In this document: positions 27,301 through 37,700 of the stretch, piece after piece
Layout of the letters: each line of letters begins with the position of its first letter
How positions within the stretch are numbered: the first letter of the stretch is position 1
Assembly: GCF_002811765.1 (NCBI RefSeq)
Contig: NZ_NPDR01000001.1
Coordinates: 1 to 64,000, forward strand
From: Leptospira saintgironsiae
Lineage (GTDB): Bacteria; Spirochaetota; Leptospiria; Leptospirales; Leptospiraceae
Direction: 5' to 3'
DNA length: 64,000 nt
Translations under genes and position numbers: made by a program
The notes under the pieces: generated by a model
What the model was told of the DNA's origin: nothing
The model's database searches: none
Seen by the model: the letters and a program-made list of their open reading frames with translations, nothing else

Positions 27301-30300
27301 AAGGATTCCTAAATGCTCTATTAAAATCTCCCAAAATCGGACAAACCTCATCTGATCTCAAACTATTCTTTGAACCAAGAGTTGGGAGAAAATTTACTTG
27401 GGAAACAAGTAACTCAGAAGAATTGCTACTGCTCCAAATCTTAGAAGAAAACAAACTAAAAGTAGAGTTAAAACTTTCGGAAAAAGATTCTGCTGAATTA
27501 AAACTATTCTTCTACGATCCTAAAGATGGAGCCGCTATTCCTTTCCAAAGAAAGTTTTACTCAAGCAAAACCTCAGGAACATTTATAGAGGAAGATCTTT
27601 CATTTAGAGAAAAATCCGGCTTAGATCTATATTTGAGAACATGGGGATTGGATCAAAAAATTGATCTGAATTCTTCTAAAAATATTTCTCAAGAATTAGA
27701 ATCCGAGATTGTAATCGATAAGGAATCTATTTTAAATTTCAGGAAAGCAATCGGAGAATTAAGAAGAACAGATCTAAAATCAGATCCAAATCCTCCTCTC
27801 GGAATGAGTACCGCTTTTGCTTGGAAAGTATTACTCTCTCCACTATTTACATTAGAAAATAAGAATTTATTTAGACTTTTACATTTCTCCCAAAATTTCC
27901 AATGGGAAAAAGAAACAAATGATTTGGTCCCGGGAGATAAACTAAGATCTAAAGCAAGACTTGCTAAAGTTCGCAAATTAGGCTCAGGACAAGAAATCCA
28001 AATCTTGGGAGAAATTTCAAAAGAAGGAAAGAAGGTCTGCTCTTTCCAAACTGGGTTTTTGATCCGAGATGTGAATTCCAAATTTGAAGAATTCGATTCT
28101 TTACCTTTTGAAAAAACTATTCTTATCAAATCGGAAGCGGAATCCAATCTTATAAATTCTATCCCTTGGATTTACAAAAAAGAAGATCAAGAAACCAACT
28201 CAGTTGGATATAAATTAAAATTCACTTCTACGAATCGCCTTGTTCTGTCTTTGAGCTCAAACCAGGAACTTCATGCAATCGAAGGTAAGATAGAAAAAGT
28301 TTCAGGTTTTCATCTAGAAGAATGGGGAAAATTCAAATTAGAAGAAAAAACCACTGTTGGAATTCCAACATCTTTTGATCGATTCTTCTTAAATCTTACA
28401 GAAGCAGATCAAGAAATTCCGCTTACAAAATCCTACAAGATCATATCCGAAACCTTTTATGCACCTTCTGATATGAGTGAATATTCTGCGGCTTCCGGAG
28501 ATACAAATCCGATCCATACAGATATTGATTTTGCAAAATATGCAGGCTGGAAGGATAGGATCGTTCACGGACTCTGGACTTCTTCCAGAGTAATTAAACA
28601 AATCGTAATGGATACATGCGAAGGCGATCCATCTAGATTATCTTCTTTCGAAGAGATATTCGAAGCTCCCGTATATTTAGGAGAAGAATTACTTTTAGAG
28701 GCAATCCATGTCTCTCAAAAGAAGGGATCTCAAATTCTTTCGGTCAGTTTAGAGAATAGAAATGGAGAAAGAAAATTAAGCGCGAAAGCAATTGTTTCTC
28801 CTAAAAAGACGGGCTATGTATTCACAGGCCAAGGTTCTCAATCCCAAGGAATGGGAATGAAACTCAGAGATGAGTTTCCAGAAGCCAGAAATGTTTGGCA
28901 AAGAGCAGAGAACACTACAAAAGATGAATTAGGCTTCTCTCTTTTAAAAATTGTACAAGATAATCCAACCACATTGAAAGTTGGGAAAAAAGTTTGGAAT
29001 CATCCAAAGGGTGTTCTTCATCTCACTCAATTTACTCAAGTTGCTTTGGTCACTAAGTCTATGGCAGACTGGGAGATCTTAAAAGAAAGAGGGTTTCTAA
29101 ATCAAGAAGCTCCGTTTGCAGGACATTCCTTAGGAGAATTCTCCGCTCTATCTGCCAGAGGATTTTTAGGATTAGAGAATGTGATCCGAATCGTGTATGG
29201 AAGAGGACTAACAATGCAAAGTCTCGTTCCAAGGGACAAAGAAGGAAGAAGCCCTTTTGGAATGAGCGTTGTATTAGGAAATCGTCATGTAGGCTTGGAC
29301 GAAGAAACTATCCTGAAAGTTGTTGCGCAAATCAAAGAAGAAACAGGTCTTCCTTTGGAAGTGGTCAACTTAAACATCCGAGATAAACAATATTCTGTGA
29401 CGGGTGATCTTAAGGCTCTCACTGAAATGGAAAATCGTTTTAAAGAGATCGTAAGAGGCAAAAAAACTACAATTCGTCTGGAAGGAATCGATGTACCGTT
29501 CCATTCTAGAGTATTAGTAAACGGAGTTGCAGAATTCAGAAAAACTTTAGAGGCGAATGTTCCTCAAATATCAGGTTTCGAAGAATTGGATGGAAAATAT
29601 ATCCCAAACCTGGTAGCAAAACCATTCTCCATTGATAAGGAATTCATAAAATATGTTGGAGAAGTTTCAGGAAGCCCGATCCTTGAAAAAATCTTAAAAG
29701 AAAACCAGAAACTTTCTAATAAAGAACTCAGAAGGATTCTGTTGATTGAGTTACTTGCTTACCAATTTGCAATGCCAGTGCAATGGATCAAGACCCAGGA
29801 TCAATTCTTCCAAGATCTGAAAGTCCGAAGATTGATCGACCTTGGAGCCAGAGGAGATCTTGCAGGTATGGCAAGGCAGACTCTGAGAGAAGTTTCGGAT
29901 CCTTCTTCTTTTGAAATCTTACATATAGAAGAAAATCGGAATATAGTTTTTTCAGAATTAGAAGATTGTGATACGGCTGAATTTTCAAAACTCAGAGAAA
30001 TTCCAGAACCTATAACAATAGAATCTCCAATTGCAAAAGCGGAAATTAGAACCGCTCCAGCGCAAATTCAGGATATTGTCCAAGAATCTCAACAATTCGG
30101 CGGAGAAGAAGCATCCGTAAATCTCACTAAAAAAGATGCATTATTCGTATTACTTTCTTTGAAAGCAGGAATTCGACCGGAAGAAATTTCAGAAGATGAA
30201 AACATAGATACTCTTTTCGGAGGAAATTCTTCCAAAAGAAATCAGGTAATGGCAGATCTAGGAACCGAATTCAAAACCACAAGTTTAGATGGAGCTCATG

Positions 30301-33300
30301 AAAAATCTTTAAAAGATCTGATAAAATCTTTAGAAGAACAATCTGGATACACTCAACCAGGTCCTTATCTCAGAACTTCATTCGAAGAAACTTTGAAGAA
30401 ATTTTTTCCGCCTGATTTTGGTAGAACTGAAGTATTCAAATATTTAAAAGAGGAAAGAGGATTAAGCACTTCTGGAATTTTCGCCGTTAGCATTTTTCTT
30501 CCTTTATATGTAAGAGAAGGAGAATCATTACGAAAAGGAACATTGAGTTCCATCGCATTAAACTCTAGGATTGGAAATTCTAAAGATGCATCCAAATGGT
30601 TGGATAAAGCTGTAGATATATTTGCTCAGTCCAAAGGGATAAGGATTGGAAAACTTTCCGCAAACAATTCAAGATCAGGCGGAGGTGCGAAAGTAGATGC
30701 AGCTGCCCTGGAAGAATTAGAAAGAAAGTATTTTGGAGCAGAAGGAATTTTTGGAAAAGCAATCAAGAATTTCCAATCAAGACTTTTAGGAGAAGATCCA
30801 TTTTCAGAATTCTTAATAAAGGATCTAAATGTTCTACAAGAAGCTAGGCAAAAAATCCAAGCAGAGTCCGCACCTTCTTCTATATTTGAAGAAAAGAAAA
30901 TTGTTCGTTTTTCGAATTCGGAACAATGGGCAAAGAAAAAACTTCTTCAAGGTTTAACTAAACTAAGAACTGGAACCTCAAATAATTTCAGTCCAGAAGA
31001 AGAACGATATTTTGCGAATCATGCAAGTCCTCTATTATCTCAGGTCCTAAAATACTGGGACCAAATTCTGGAGAATGACAAGATCCAATTTCCGGAAGAA
31101 AAGAAAAATTTAGAAACTAAAAGAGAATATTTAAGATCACTTTCTTCTAAATGGGATCAAAATAGAAACCCTATCTTTTTCACGGAAAACTCTGTATTAC
31201 GTCCTAAACTAGAGATTTCTGAAGAAGGTAACTTAAACTTTAAGGAAGTAGAATATTCTACTAAACTAAAGGATTTTTTCCAAAACAAAATTTCAATCGG
31301 AACGAGTAAGGATCAAGGCGCGAGCTGGAAAGAAAATCAGCAGGAAACTGAGTCTATTCTAAACTCAATTTTACGTTCTTCAAGCGAAGGAATTTCCTTT
31401 TCAGGTCTTAAAGTTTTAGTTACAGGCGGTGGACCAAACTCGATCGCATTAGAGACTGTATTCGTTCTGCTCGCTGGCGGCGCGGATATTATTCTAACCA
31501 CTACTTCTTATTCTTCCGAGAAAGTTAAGTTTTACAAAAAAATATTCCAAAAGTACGGAGCAAAAGGTGCTTCTCTCTCTTTAGTTCCATTCTCTCAAGG
31601 ATCTTTCGACGACATACGTTCTCTATCAGAATGGTTGGTCCAAAAAGATTGGGAGCCGGATGTTTTAATTCCATTCGGCGCGGTTGGAGAAGAGAATACA
31701 GGATCACAATTGGATGATTCTTCTTTAACATCTTTGAGAGTCATGCTGCTCGGTGTGGAAAAACTGATAGGCACTCTAGGAAGAGTAAAAAACACACCTA
31801 CGGAAACTTCTCCGCTTCATGTGATCTTACCTCTTTCACCGAACCATGGAATCTTTGGAAGAGATGGAATGTATGCGGAAACTAAATTGGGCCTTGAGAC
31901 TTTGTTCCGCAAAAAATTCTCAGAAGAAGATGATTGGGGAAAACATACAAGGATCCACGGTTGTGTGATCGGTTGGGTAAGAGGAACAGGCCTCATGGAA
32001 GCCAACGATCTTGTAGCTCAAGCGTTGGAAGAAAAATCTGGAGTGCTTACATTCTCCAGAAGAGAGATGGGACTTCTTTTAGGAAATTTAATCCACACCT
32101 ATGTGTTCCATTCTTCTGAACAAATTACTAAGGCAAACTTCACAGGCGGTTTGGATTCTCAAACTGATCTTGGAAAAACTTTAGGAAAGATACGTGCAGA
32201 CATTCTTTCAGAAGCAAAGATCAAAAAGGAAACCTTCTCACTTAAGAGCAAGGTCCTATTAGAAAAACAGGAAACTCGCTCAAGAGAATTTTTACCTAAA
32301 GAAGTATATAAATATCCTTCTATCCCTTCTCAAGCTAAATTAAACGAAATAGGACACTTAAAAGAATTAGATTTATCTAAAACGATTTGTGTTGTTGGTT
32401 TTTCAGAGATCGGACCTGCGGGTAGTTCCATGACCAGATGGGAATTGGAAAAATCGGGAACACTTTCTTTAGAAGCTGCACTCGAACTGGCTTGGATGAT
32501 GGGTTTCATCAAATACCAAGCTGCAGACAAGGGAAGAAGTTGGACTGATTCCGAAACTGGAGAAGCAGTCGCTGAATGGGAAATAAAATCTAAATATGAA
32601 GAAAAGATCTTAACCCATACTGGAATTCGAATTATAGATAAAGAGTCAGTAGGTTTCGATCCTTCTTCATTATTCTCGTTTGTAGATGTAGTTTTGGAAG
32701 AAGACTTCTTCATTCCTGTTTCTAACTCAAAAGAAGCAGAAGAATTTAAGAAAGCAGAACCAGAAGCTACAGAAATCTATCACGATTCCGAAAAAGACAA
32801 ATGGTTCGTAAGAAGGAAAAAAGGAAGTACAATCAAAGCAAGAAAAGCTTCCGACTTCAATAGAAAAGTTGCAGGACAAATCCCGAAAGGATGGGATCCC
32901 GCAAAATACGGACTTACAAAAGATCTAACCGCTCAAGTAGATCCGATCACAGTATATAATCTTTATTGCACATGCGAAGCATTCCTACGCTCCGGAATGG
33001 AGCCAATGGAATTGTATAGATTTCTACATCCTGGACTCGTAGGTTCGACAGTTGGCTCTGGTATGGGGGGAATGGGAAAACTCAAAAGAATGTTCCATGA
33101 CTTCTTACTCGGAAAAGAAAGACAGCATGACGCGTTACAAGAATCACTAATTAATGTTACGACGGCTTGGGCCCTTACCTCTTATGTAGGTGGTTATGGT
33201 CCTGTCCAAACTCCAGTCGCTGCTTGTGCCACTGCAGGAATATCTTTAGAGATGGCTGCAAGTTTGATCAAAGAAGGTAAAGCAGGCTTTATGTTAGCCG

Positions 33301-34259
33301 GCGCATTTGACGATTTCGCGATGGAAAGTTTAGTAGGATTCGGAGACATGCAAGCCACCGCAAGCAGTGTGGAAATGTTGGAACAAGGCATCGACCCGAA
33401 AGGAATGTGCCGTCCGAACGATATCAGAAGAGGTGGATTCGTAGAAGCACAAGGAGGAGGAGTCGTTCTACTCGCAAGAGCAGACTTAGCTTTAGAAGCA
33501 GGACTTCCTATTTATGGAATCTTGGCTTATGCAGGTTCCAAAACAGACGGTATCCAAGCTTCCATTCCTGCACCAGGACTCGGACTCTTATCCTTAGGAG
33601 CAGAATCTGAAAAAGAAAAATCTCCTTTAAGAAACGCGTTATCCTCTTTTGGACTTACTGCTGATGATATAGGAGTCGCTTACAAACACGATACTTCTAC
33701 AAAAGCAAATGATAAGAATGAAAACAAACTTTTGTATAATTTATTATCTAAGTTAGGTAGAAGTCCAGGAAATCTATTGCCTGTAGTTTCTCAAAAATCT
33801 CTTACAGGACATTCCAAAGGCGGAGCCGCTGCATGGCAAACAATTGGGATATTACAAACTTTGGAAGAAGGTATCGTAACCGGAAATCGAAACCTGGAAG
33901 AAGTAGATCCGGACATGAACGATTATGAGTTCATTACATTTACGGATGAAAGTATTCCATTCGGAAAACATAATATTAAGGCCGGAATGTTAACCACATT
34001 AGGCTTCGGACACGTAGGTGCACTTTGTCTTTTCGTTCATTCGGATTATTTCTTAGCAGCACTTACTCCAGAACAAAGGGAAACCTATCTGAAATTGAGA
34101 AGAAAAAGAGAGATCACCAACCGAAACAGATATCATGAGATAAGAATGGGTATAGGAAAACCTATGTATGAAAGACATACTAAGTCTTATTTCCAAGAAG
34201 AAGAAATCGGTATTCTTTTAGATGCAAACTATAGATCCAAACAGGGAGAGAAAAAATGA
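24351..34259 (+). CDS. fas: Type I fatty acid synthase, single-chain, fungal/mycobacterial architecture
   Basis: A 3302-aa multienzyme that should build acyl-CoA chains from acetyl- and malonyl-CoA. Domains in order: acetyltransferase with GHSQG (Ser145) and FHSPL (His283); enoyl reductase, an FMN barrel at about 430-770 with FGGGMTPSTV, GGAAGGHHS and AVGGGIAEP; non-catalytic hot-dog region about 1145-1240; dehydratase with DTNPIH (Asp1384, His1389) and VHGLW; malonyl/palmitoyl transferase from about 1489 with GHSLGE (Ser1593) and PFHSR (His1718); ACP with FGGNSSKRN (Ser1960 for phosphopantetheine); ketoreductase about 2350-2620 with Tyr2508 in GMYAETK; ketosynthase with Cys2959 in VAACATA, His3113 and His3154. 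This is the order of fused fungal beta and alpha chains and of mycobacterial FAS-I; no PPT domain is attached, and acpS follows. All catalytic residues seen are intact. AAGGG precedes the ATG. Confidence 0.95.
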   Translation: MKTNYSSGALSSEQVSTIFKNLSAQSAKTFVTFGGQGIDPIPELRSFYEEGHSYSEFWETVFSSIEEECKAIHKDRLIGALPLGFHLKDWLDQPELTPDHSILKNCSYSIPLIFLAQASALYRVLQDESNWEALFNETSGIFGHSQGVYAGFLLSSSPDKTTFLTNLSLILRNLISLGIRVQEEFPILELDVSAKRLLKPDEIVSPMAALKSENDSLLTEELEKFNLTRSSEDTVYLGLKNGPKARVVCGSPESLLEFRSFLTNNSFPNLESWTFLKISAPFHSPLLRRVPVLLEEDVKRIGFNPKQSDLKIPLYDTRDGRDLRTESDIALALSRMAVAEILDWEICLGSLEKEESKVLLISFGPGVDAEKLCSPILRGKSYIVRNLSKSESYRSFTKETSLEFPKSWKEFQPETVELPNGKVFLKNNYSVWTGRAPIFGGGMTPSTVEPEIVISAAKEGYLVEWAGGGQVTEELFRKRMDVFRKELPPGVGIVINLLYLDAYLWNLQVPLVKKLKSEGAPIEGVTISAGIPEAEEAIRILKDFEAHGIWLNSFKPGTQKQIRQVISISKQIPDSKILMQIEGGAAGGHHSWEDLEELVRSTYSEIRDCKNIILAVGGGIAEPQDSKSWLFGTWAGKNPMPVDAVFLGTRLMAAKECATSEKIKQALVDISGSENWKTTQEGKNAGGVISGRSGLGADIYYAENTWTQLSSLAEELTKGKETEEAKKAVISKKNELVSLINSTSKPYFGVLEEMSYTQILSRYLELTCPGQRLISPEGNWPDHPFIDKSFRSRFIELAQRFEARISELSDQNSILEKIGSDFDPNVFLNEWKNRYKNADSILILPEDIIFFFDVCRRPGKPVNFIPVIDEDLVKWIRSDSLWYSHCVGIEPDSCAWIPGPKAIKGIHKANEPVSSIFQNFLQINLDNSKSKKIHWEDLFDSDSQGKKILNFFQEEQIRNNSVSIFENIDINSNDWIICLAELGKGFLNALLKSPKIGQTSSDLKLFFEPRVGRKFTWETSNSEELLLLQILEENKLKVELKLSEKDSAELKLFFYDPKDGAAIPFQRKFYSSKTSGTFIEEDLSFREKSGLDLYLRTWGLDQKIDLNSSKNISQELESEIVIDKESILNFRKAIGELRRTDLKSDPNPPLGMSTAFAWKVLLSPLFTLENKNLFRLLHFSQNFQWEKETNDLVPGDKLRSKARLAKVRKLGSGQEIQILGEISKEGKKVCSFQTGFLIRDVNSKFEEFDSLPFEKTILIKSEAESNLINSIPWIYKKEDQETNSVGYKLKFTSTNRLVLSLSSNQELHAIEGKIEKVSGFHLEEWGKFKLEEKTTVGIPTSFDRFFLNLTEADQEIPLTKSYKIISETFYAPSDMSEYSAASGDTNPIHTDIDFAKYAGWKDRIVHGLWTSSRVIKQIVMDTCEGDPSRLSSFEEIFEAPVYLGEELLLEAIHVSQKKGSQILSVSLENRNGERKLSAKAIVSPKKTGYVFTGQGSQSQGMGMKLRDEFPEARNVWQRAENTTKDELGFSLLKIVQDNPTTLKVGKKVWNHPKGVLHLTQFTQVALVTKSMADWEILKERGFLNQEAPFAGHSLGEFSALSARGFLGLENVIRIVYGRGLTMQSLVPRDKEGRSPFGMSVVLGNRHVGLDEETILKVVAQIKEETGLPLEVVNLNIRDKQYSVTGDLKALTEMENRFKEIVRGKKTTIRLEGIDVPFHSRVLVNGVAEFRKTLEANVPQISGFEELDGKYIPNLVAKPFSIDKEFIKYVGEVSGSPILEKILKENQKLSNKELRRILLIELLAYQFAMPVQWIKTQDQFFQDLKVRRLIDLGARGDLAGMARQTLREVSDPSSFEILHIEENRNIVFSELEDCDTAEFSKLREIPEPITIESPIAKAEIRTAPAQIQDIVQESQQFGGEEASVNLTKKDALFVLLSLKAGIRPEEISEDENIDTLFGGNSSKRNQVMADLGTEFKTTSLDGAHEKSLKDLIKSLEEQSGYTQPGPYLRTSFEETLKKFFPPDFGRTEVFKYLKEERGLSTSGIFAVSIFLPLYVREGESLRKGTLSSIALNSRIGNSKDASKWLDKAVDIFAQSKGIRIGKLSANNSRSGGGAKVDAAALEELERKYFGAEGIFGKAIKNFQSRLLGEDPFSEFLIKDLNVLQEARQKIQAESAPSSIFEEKKIVRFSNSEQWAKKKLLQGLTKLRTGTSNNFSPEEERYFANHASPLLSQVLKYWDQILENDKIQFPEEKKNLETKREYLRSLSSKWDQNRNPIFFTENSVLRPKLEISEEGNLNFKEVEYSTKLKDFFQNKISIGTSKDQGASWKENQQETESILNSILRSSSEGISFSGLKVLVTGGGPNSIALETVFVLLAGGADIILTTTSYSSEKVKFYKKIFQKYGAKGASLSLVPFSQGSFDDIRSLSEWLVQKDWEPDVLIPFGAVGEENTGSQLDDSSLTSLRVMLLGVEKLIGTLGRVKNTPTETSPLHVILPLSPNHGIFGRDGMYAETKLGLETLFRKKFSEEDDWGKHTRIHGCVIGWVRGTGLMEANDLVAQALEEKSGVLTFSRREMGLLLGNLIHTYVFHSSEQITKANFTGGLDSQTDLGKTLGKIRADILSEAKIKKETFSLKSKVLLEKQETRSREFLPKEVYKYPSIPSQAKLNEIGHLKELDLSKTICVVGFSEIGPAGSSMTRWELEKSGTLSLEAALELAWMMGFIKYQAADKGRSWTDSETGEAVAEWEIKSKYEEKILTHTGIRIIDKESVGFDPSSLFSFVDVVLEEDFFIPVSNSKEAEEFKKAEPEATEIYHDSEKDKWFVRRKKGSTIKARKASDFNRKVAGQIPKGWDPAKYGLTKDLTAQVDPITVYNLYCTCEAFLRSGMEPMELYRFLHPGLVGSTVGSGMGGMGKLKRMFHDFLLGKERQHDALQESLINVTTAWALTSYVGGYGPVQTPVAACATAGISLEMAASLIKEGKAGFMLAGAFDDFAMESLVGFGDMQATASSVEMLEQGIDPKGMCRPNDIRRGGFVEAQGGGVVLLARADLALEAGLPIYGILAYAGSKTDGIQASIPAPGLGLLSLGAESEKEKSPLRNALSSFGLTADDIGVAYKHDTSTKANDKNENKLLYNLLSKLGRSPGNLLPVVSQKSLTGHSKGGAAAWQTIGILQTLEEGIVTGNRNLEEVDPDMNDYEFITFTDESIPFGKHNIKAGMLTTLGFGHVGALCLFVHSDYFLAALTPEQRETYLKLRRKREITNRNRYHEIRMGIGKPMYERHTKSYFQEEEIGILLDANYRSKQGEKK

Positions 34260-34702
34260 AATTAGAATCACAAACTCTTCCTAACTTTGAATCTGTTACC
34301 AGTCCTTATGCTTCAGTTGGAGTAGATCTTACTTTTATTCCAGAGTTCAAAGAAAGTTTGCAGGATAAGGCAACCTTCTTCTTTAAAATTACTTTTACGG
34401 ATTGGGAAAGAAAGAAGGGGCAAACAAAACCCGAAAACCAAAGAGCAAGTTTTTTTGCAGGAAGATACGCAGCAAAAGAAGCGCTGATCAAGGCCTTAGA
34501 TGGGTATCGTTTGTTCCAAAAACCCGATCTATCTGTAAACTATTCTGAAATCGAAATACGTAATGATGATTATGGCCGTCCGTATTTTCGTTTTTATGGA
34601 AACTTTGAAACCTATCTAAACAATTTAAAACCGAATTCTATCCGGTTGAGCATCAGTCATACGGGGGATTACGCATTTTCCGAAGTCCTCCTGATATTTT
34701 AG
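34256..34702 (+). CDS. acpS: Holo-ACP synthase (4'-phosphopantetheinyl transferase)
   Basis: The 148-aa product has both AcpS signatures: VGVDLTFIPEF (metal-binding Asp24) and FFAGRYAAKEALIKAL (Glu75), then IRLSISHTGDYAF near the end. It transfers phosphopantetheine from CoA to the ACP serine. Its ATG overlaps the synthase TGA (ATGA), so translation is coupled. It most likely activates the embedded ACP domain (Ser1960), replacing the C-terminal PPT domain of fungal FAS. Mycobacteria also place acpS directly after fas. It may be specific to the megasynthase, with another AcpS elsewhere for type II ACP. Confidence 0.9.
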   Translation: MKLESQTLPNFESVTSPYASVGVDLTFIPEFKESLQDKATFFFKITFTDWERKKGQTKPENQRASFFAGRYAAKEALIKALDGYRLFQKPDLSVNYSEIEIRNDDYGRPYFRFYGNFETYLNNLKPNSIRLSISHTGDYAFSEVLLIF

Positions 34703-34712
34703 GAGAAAGCGA

Positions 34713-37700
34713 ATGATACCAACAAGAAAACCAGAGCCAGATTCATTTACCCAAGGAATATTAAGTATTCCTGAAATAGATTCAGTTATAAAAGAATTAA
34801 AAGTCCTAAATCCGAGACGCTCCGAAAAGAAAGAAATTTTACCGGAAAGAAAAGGTATCCTTAAAAAAGTACTGATCGCAAACAGAGGAGAGATAGCAAA
34901 AAGATTTTTTTTAGCCTTAAGAGAAGAAGGTATTCGTTCTGTTGCTGTAGTAACAGACCCGGACCGAGAACAATCCTGGTATGAATCCGCAGATGAGATC
35001 ATATATATAGGAAGTTCAGATAAATATACAAACTCGCAAACGATCATAGCTGCGGCTTTACTATCTGATGCAAATGCAGTTTATCCCGGATATGGATTTT
35101 TGTCAGAAGATTTCAAATTTGTAGAATCTTTAGAGGAAGCTTCTCTAATATATAAAAAGAATATAATATTTATGGGCCCCAAAGCTTCAGTGATGAGGAA
35201 AGTAGGGAACAAACTGGATGCTAGAAAATTAGCATTAGAGAATGGTATCCCTCTCTTATTAGGAAGCGGGCCAATCACTGGCGGAGAAGAGATAGCAATC
35301 CAAGAAGCAGAAAGGATCGGCTATCCCATCATGATCAAATTGGACAGTGGCGGTGGCGGAAAAGGAATGGTCATCGTAAGAAATTCCAAAGAACTAGTTC
35401 CCGCAATTGAAAGTGCAGTTCGGATCGGTCTCCAATCTTATGGAAACGGAACCTTCTTCTTTGAAAAATATGTAGAGAGACCTGCTCACTTTGAAGTACA
35501 AATTTTCAACTCCACCGCAGTCGGAATTCGAAAATGTGCAGTACAAAGAAGGAATCAAAAAGTCGTAGAAGAAAGCGGAGAAACTTTTTTAGACGATAGA
35601 ACATTATTACAATTATTATCTTCGGCTGAAAAGATCGCTCATATCTCAGGTTACTCCGAAGGATGCGCCGCTGGAACTGTGGAATTCCTACTAGATTGTG
35701 AAACAGGCAATTTCGGATTTTTAGAAATGAATACCAGATTGCAGGTAGAATATCCTGTGACTGATCAATCTCTCGGGATAGATCTAGCAAAATGGCAAAT
35801 TCTATTTTTTGACGGAAGAGAACAAGAGATACCTTACGACTCAGTAATCAGAAGAAGATTCTCAGATAGAAATCATTCTATCCAATGCAGAATATATGCA
35901 GAAGATCCTTTTCAAAATTATTCACCTTCTCCAGGAAAAATAAAAGATATAGAGCTGCCTACATTCAACGGAGTACGTTGTGATTTCGGATTCAGAAAAG
36001 GTGATAGAGTATTAGGCGATTACGATCCTATGATCGGAAAATTAATCACTACAGGAACCACAAGAGAAGAGGCGCTCCTGAGAATGGAAAGAGCGCTTTC
36101 TGATCTATATATCCGCGGTATCACTACAAATATTGAACAATTAATTAAACTGGTCAGACATGATCTATTTCGTTCAGGAGAATATGATAATTTAATTTTA
36201 TCTAATAATGAAGAACTTACAAAAGCGGAGAAGGAATCAGAAGAAGAAGGTGCAATCATCTGCTCTCTTGCCGAATCTGTTTTTATAACAGAAATCAATC
36301 TTAAAAGATCTTTCAGAGATCGAGATCTTCCTAAACTACTTCATTCACAAGAATCTGAATATTCCCTTTACGAATTTGAATTAAAATCGGAAACAAAAAC
36401 TTATAAGACACGTTTATTCAGAACTTCTATTTCAAGTTATAGAATTTTACTAAATGGAAAAGACTTCGGAACCATCGGAGTTTCTCTAAGCGGAGAATTA
36501 GGAGAAGAATTTTTAATAGACTTTGAAGGTAGAACAATCCCGGTACGAGTGGATCGTAGACCTTCATTCCATTTAGTAAGATTTCCAGACAAACAAGGAA
36601 AACTCAGATATTTAAGATTCTCTATTATTTCCAAAGACAAAAAGAATAATACATCCAACGAAGGAATATTACGTTCTCCTTTCCAAGGAACATTCGTAAA
36701 GATCTGCAATAACCCGCTAACGAATGAAACATGGAAAGAAGGAGAAATTATCGAAGAAGGAGATCCTATCTTAGTTATTTCCGCAATGAAAATGGAAACT
36801 GTGCTTACTGCACCCGTAGGCGGAAAACTTGGCTATCTATTAGAACACGGAGATAGGAACAAATTAGTCAGAGGAATGACTGCTTCCGGGATGGTTCTTG
36901 GAAAAGGACTGAGCGAAGGAGAAATACTCGCCAAAATAGAAACAGAACAGAAATCCGAGACAAAGAAAGAATTAGAAAATCATAATTCTTCCGGAGAATC
37001 TATCTGGGAAATCTGGCCTTCTATCGAAACAGATACTGAACTAAAACTTCCATCAATCCAAAAAACTTCAGGCTCAGATCTAAGGATTTTATTAAAGTCC
37101 TGGATATTAGGGACTTTCAGAGAACAAGACGCAGCAGAAAAAATAGATTCTATACTTTCTAATTTCGAATTTGCAAAACTTTCAGATTCTGAAAATCGAC
37201 TTTGGGGAAATTTCTATATAGAACTTTTGAAATTCCATGTACTCGTAAGAAGAATATTTTCCTCCGATCCTGGTACAAAATTCTCTCATTATGGAGAAAT
37301 ACAAAGAGCACTTTCAGAATGGGATACAGAAGGATATAATCCACCAAAGACTACAAAAAAACTTTTATCAAATGCATTTCATTATTATGGAATAAAACCT
37401 TGGAATCCTCTTAGAAGGACTAAGAGCCAAAAAGATGCATTTATATTTTTAGTAAAAGCCTATGCGAATCTGAGAGAAGGAAAAGAGCTTACCGCAAAAC
37501 TTTTGGAAATACTTTCCATTTACGCTCCACCTACTCCTTCTATTGATCTTGCATTAAACGGGATCTTGTATCTGGAAGAAAGAGAGAAGGAAAGCTCACT
37601 CGAAAAAACAGTCAGAAGAATATTAAACTCGAGAGGAAATCGTCCTCAAAAGTTTAAAGGAGGAGACGCGACCATTTCCAGAAAACATGTATTCGACTAT

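Noticed and set aside
27179..28147. Long minus-strand open frames within the synthase gene
   Set aside because: They arise from the biased codon use (Glu/Lys/Ser-rich) of the forward gene and show no start signals or motifs.
24351..34259. Polyketide or polyunsaturated fatty acid (Pfa-type) synthase
   Set aside because: The ER is the FMN barrel type, the ACP carries the FAS-I style GGNSS motif, a single ACP is present, and KR precedes KS; PKS and Pfa enzymes start with KS and have different ER and tandem ACPs.
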